Below, in pieces: positions 61,301 through 64,000 of a stretch of 64,000 bases of DNA. A model generated the notes under the pieces. That model saw nothing but the letters and a program-made list of their open reading frames with translations. It was not told the origin of the DNA and made no database searches. Made by a program: the position numbers and the translations under genes. Position 1 is the first letter of the stretch, and every line of letters begins with the position of its first letter. The stretch comes from Strigamia acuminata. Lineage: Eukaryota > Arthropoda > Chilopoda > Geophilomorpha > Linotaeniidae. The stretch covers positions 13,943,060 to 14,007,059 of the forward strand of contig OX442314.1 of NCBI GenBank assembly GCA_949358305.1, read 5' to 3'.

Positions 61301-63621
61301 CAATAAACCTTTTAACATCCTGAAAATGCACCATACTCTTTTCGGTAATGTCGTCTTCTATTTTAACCAATTCCACGACCATTTGCTTCGCTATTGTCGC
61401 CGTGCACCACAACCCCAACTCCTGAACAGAAAAAATAAGATGCTTTAGTAGTCTGTTGAGTTTAATAACGGGACCAATGATGGATTTAAATTCGTCTTCA
61501 TCGTCGAAATCATCGTCGAAATTCTCGTCGTCGTCGTCATCGTCGCCGTCGATGTTCATAACAAACCTTTCGCAATTCTTATCGGTGCGCGGTTTGGGTA
61601 GTTTCTCCAATTCTTTGTCAAGTGTGATCAACAATGTATTTTTGAAAGTGTCGTACGTGCTCAAATCGCTGCAACAAACGAACAGTTCCTTCGGCTTCGT
61701 TGAATAAAGCGCAGCGGCTGCGGTGCTCGACGGAGTTTCGATTACGGAATTTAAGGTGATTTCCAGTTCCTTGATTTTTGCCACGATTTGGTTCGGTTTG
61801 CATTTCCCGTTCAGTACTGAGGCGGTGAGACCCAACACTTTAGGTTTGTCTCGGAGGCCACATCTCTCAAAATTTCGCATCACTTGCACGATCGGTTCTC
61901 CACCAACGGCGTGATGACATTCATCAAAAATTAACAGATTGATTTGCGAGAGTTGTATGAAAGCCTTGTTGAGAATGTCGACTAAAATTTGCGTCGTCAT
62001 CACAAAGACTTCATTCTTTTCGAATTCTCGTTTCCACGCGTCAATATCCCAATCGTCTACTTTCATCGAGCCTGTGTAATGGCCGACTTGCAGTCCCGTG
62101 TGCTGTCTTATGACAGTAGCTTGCTGGGCTACTAATGGCACTAAATATCATAAAAAGAATTTTGAAATTAATTAATCGGTGAATTAATTAATTGCAGTGT
62201 ACTCTGTGTGGTCCGGACATAGCAAGGGCCCCAGAAAATTGTCCAATCAGGCGAGTATATGTTCTCTCTTATACAGCGCTTCTGAAAGTACGTAATGTGT
62301 CTAGACCAACAGACCATCCGGATGGAAAAGAAAATTTAACAATGCAGGTTATTAATTGGTCTCCACCAAACTTGTAGGCATTTCGAGCTGTCCGGGCTGC
62401 GCTATGGCCAGGGCCACCGAAACCATATCTAGCCAAAAGGGCTGAAGACCCGGGGTGACGGGTGTCAAAAGGCACCGGGCGCTTCCTACGTAATCTTCGT
62501 TTATGTGCAACATTTATAACTTGTTCCTATCTATATCTCGTGTGTTCTGTGGAGAGTTCATCTATTGTAGTCATTAGTTGTGACCTTGATGAAGTATTGT
62601 TATGACTCGTAACAATACTTCGGGGGACCAGATCACTGTTCTCTGATGGAAAATCACGGGGAAGTGTTGGAGCATTCATAATCCATTCCATGATATCTGA
62701 CACGAGCAAGAGACACCTGATATTTTTAGCCCAGGATGCTTTGATGTATTAGGATGGCCTGGCTATGTCCGGACCACACAGAGTTCACTCTAATTAAGGG
62801 AAATAAAATTAAAATTAAAGCACCTGTTTTCGCAAGGAAAAAAGTTCGTTTGCCGCCACGAGAAAATGGTTTCTTAATAGATTCCATCATTTCTCTTATA
62901 AGCATTACAGCAATGAATGTTTTGCCTGAACCTGTACCAAGGCAAACTACTATATTCTTCTTGACTGCTTTTTCCAGCAGTTCAACCTAAGATAAAAATT
63001 TTTTAAAAAAAATGAGAGAACTTGAAGTAGCTCATTTAATTCATTTGAACAAAATTCACGAGCAACATTCAAAAAGTCGTGTTTTGTTTTTTCTGGATCT
63101 TTTCGATCGGGCGCACCAACAAGTGGAAAGGTGCTAATGGGGCAAAAATTGTCTTGGATAAGCAAAAATTAAAACTCTGGCTCCGGGTGCAAGATTTGTT
63201 TTCTGCAACTTTGCTTTTAACATCACAAAATAAAAGCACTAAAAGCAATAACACGACTTTTGGAATGGACCTATTATTTTAAAAAAATTAAAATTTGACA
63301 ATCAATAGCTAAGTAATGTGTCATTCGAAATCTAATCAGAAAGATAGTTAAGGTAAAACTATCACTATCGCGAAACCAAACCCGACACAAAATATAGAAA
63401 CTTTTTAAATGCAAAATTAAATTTTACTCAGTTTCTTAATTTATTTGAAACCACACTGAGACCTAAAGATGTTTGATTTTCATCAGAAAGAATGTCAGTT
63501 AAATCTTAATGTGGGATTGCATCATTGCCATCTTCAGTCCAAAAACACTTACGAGAAATGCACTTACTTGGTACTGTCGTGGAATAAACCCGGATTCATC
63601 GCTTGATTCTGATTCTGCCAT
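55310..63621 (-). CDS. Dicer ribonuclease (full length)
   Basis: RNase III enzyme that cuts dsRNA or pre-miRNA into 21-23-nt duplexes. Exons: 63568-63621, 62824-62986, 60726-62140, 60367-60512, 60087-60309, 59779-59854, 59569-59711, 59336-59503, 59020-59276, 56810-58416, 56533-56747, 56294-56456, 55669-55741, 55604-55310; 1665 residues. Helicase: Walker [10 protein letters not shown] (about 33-41), DECH box, [11 protein letters not shown]-like [20 protein letters not shown]283 then platform ([17 protein letters not shown]), PAZ with [20 protein letters not shown] and [14 protein letters not shown]. RNase IIIa: [12 protein letters not shown] (Glu1155, Asp1159) with [13 protein letters not shown]. 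RNase IIIb: [10 protein letters not shown] and [21 protein letters not shown]-terminal dsRBD. All metal-binding residues and ATPase motifs are present. Length near insect Dicer-2 and an intact helicase favour the siRNA type, but Dicer-1 cannot be excluded. The start is [10 protein letters not shown]; an in-frame Met lies upstream at 63681. Confidence 0.95.
55878..56265. mobile_element. MITE-like element in Dicer intron 12
   Basis: Inverted termini: AAGGTGGAAAAATTAGGGAG then GGGTAAAATT on the left, and read from the right AAAGGTGGAAACACACGGGA then GCGGGTAAAATTT. The interior holds several GCTCGCTT/AAGCGAGC motifs in both orientations, typical subterminal repeats. About 388 bp, no coding capacity. 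Its right end is about 28 bp from the donor of the exon ending at 56294. Confidence 0.75.
58577..59018. mobile_element. Pogo/Tc1-mariner-like MITE in Dicer intron 9
   Basis: Left terminus TACCGTAAAAGCTGCTTTAT then CCGGCATT; right terminus read inward TATAGTAAAAGCTATTTTAT then CCGGCAAT. The GTAAAAGCT...TTTATCCGGC pattern resembles pogo-like elements, and TA flanks fit a TA target duplication. About 442 bp. The right end touches the splice donor of exon 9 (exon ends 59020, donor GT at 59018-59019). Confidence 0.75.
62195..62790. mobile_element. Terminal-inverted-repeat element in Dicer intron 2
   Basis: About 28-bp termini: CAGTGTACTCTGTGTGGTCC then GGACATAGC on the left and, inverted on the right (62761-62790), GAGTGAACTCTGTGTGGTCC then GGACATAGC; 22 bp are identical. 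TTAATTA-like sequence flanks both ends, but a target-site duplication could not be fixed. Length about 596 bp without a recognisable transposase, so non-autonomous. It fills nearly the whole intron. Confidence 0.85.
63066..63268. mobile_element. Small foldback element in Dicer intron 1
   Basis: CATTCAAAAAGTCGTGTTTT on the left and its inverted counterpart CATTCCAAAAGTCGTGTTAT on the right, two or three mismatches over 20 bp. About 203 bp. No coding capacity. Confidence 0.65.
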
Positions 63622-64000
63622 CTTTCTCACTGCGACAAATTCGGAGACTTGGCAAAGCAAGTCAACGTCGCCAATTAACAATTTGTCCCCTCACGAGTAT
63701 ATAAACAAAATCACAAACAGGGGAAATCCCTTTCAGTTTCATTTTCTGCACTCCTGATAGGCTTCCGCGAGTCATGTGATACAAACTAGCCTCCATCGAA
63801 CCTCGCGAGGATCAATAATTAGTTTACGCTTCTATCCGAGCCTTGGTGTTCCTAAAGAAATCTTCACTTGATCCAAATATTAAATTTTTTCAATAATTTA
63901 TCTTCAAATAATGATCGTATGAAGGACGCATATCTTTTTTTCCTCAGCGTCTCGACCGATCATCCGCCTATTACCGATTGCCAGACATCTATAAGCGATC
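63622..64000. promoter_or_regulatory. Dicer 5' flank
   Basis: Upstream of the Dicer ATG. Probable promoter and 5' UTR. No specific element could be assigned beyond moderately higher GC close to the gene. Confidence 0.4.

Noticed and set aside
62269-62709. Two minus-strand frames inside the Dicer intron 2 element, possibly transposase
   Set aside because: Short, without DDE/DDD or DNA-binding motifs. The element is better read as non-autonomous.

Overview
The window is animal nuclear DNA, AT-rich and intron-dense, most likely from a small-genome invertebrate. An arthropod is my best guess: the HIF-1alpha degron reads RAPYIPI, as in insect Sima, and the Dicer has the length of an insect Dicer-2. 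I cannot name a species. Introns are mostly 50-90 bp, with a few of 0.5-3 kb. All gene models below were built by hand from reading-frame continuity, GT/AG sites (one GC-AG) and recalled family motifs; no alignment was run.

Layout. 1-17.3 kb: a + strand PLEKHH/MAX-1 gene (coiled coil, two PH domains, MyTH4, FERM), its 5' end missing, with transposon-like inverted repeats in the flank and first introns. 18.4-19.6 kb: a broken Ty3/gypsy retroelement. 20.8-23.4 kb: GTP cyclohydrolase I (-), divergent from ribokinase (+, 24.3-25.7 kb). 25.7-26.0 kb: a tiny three-exon mitochondrial ribosomal protein L33 gene (-). 26.9-33.1 kb: a complete 16-exon HIF-1alpha gene (-) that keeps both prolyl-hydroxylation sites and the FIH asparagine. 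34.7-43.7 kb: the kinetochore gene KNTC1/Rod (-). 43.9-44.2 kb: a decayed copy of two exons of the next gene. 45.3-48.2 kb: a ZNF839-like zinc-finger gene (-). 48.9-49.5 kb: a small glycosylated membrane-anchored or secreted protein (-). 50.0-53.9 kb: two unrecognised secreted or membrane proteins in tandem (+) that share a proline motif. 54.0-55.3 kb: a duplicated repeat plus MITE unit. 55.3-63.6 kb: a full-length Dicer (-) with helicase, DUF283, PAZ, two RNase III domains and a dsRBD; at least four of its introns carry inverted-repeat elements.

The genes do not form a pathway; this is an ordinary animal gene neighbourhood. The least ordinary points are the density of foldback/MITE elements inside and just 3' of Dicer, including one whose insertion point makes up a splice donor, the unrecognised secreted gene pair, the partial exon duplication beside the ZNF839-like gene, and a perfect RFX X-box in GCH1 intron 1. 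I saw no tRNA, rRNA, CRISPR array or bacterial-type operon.
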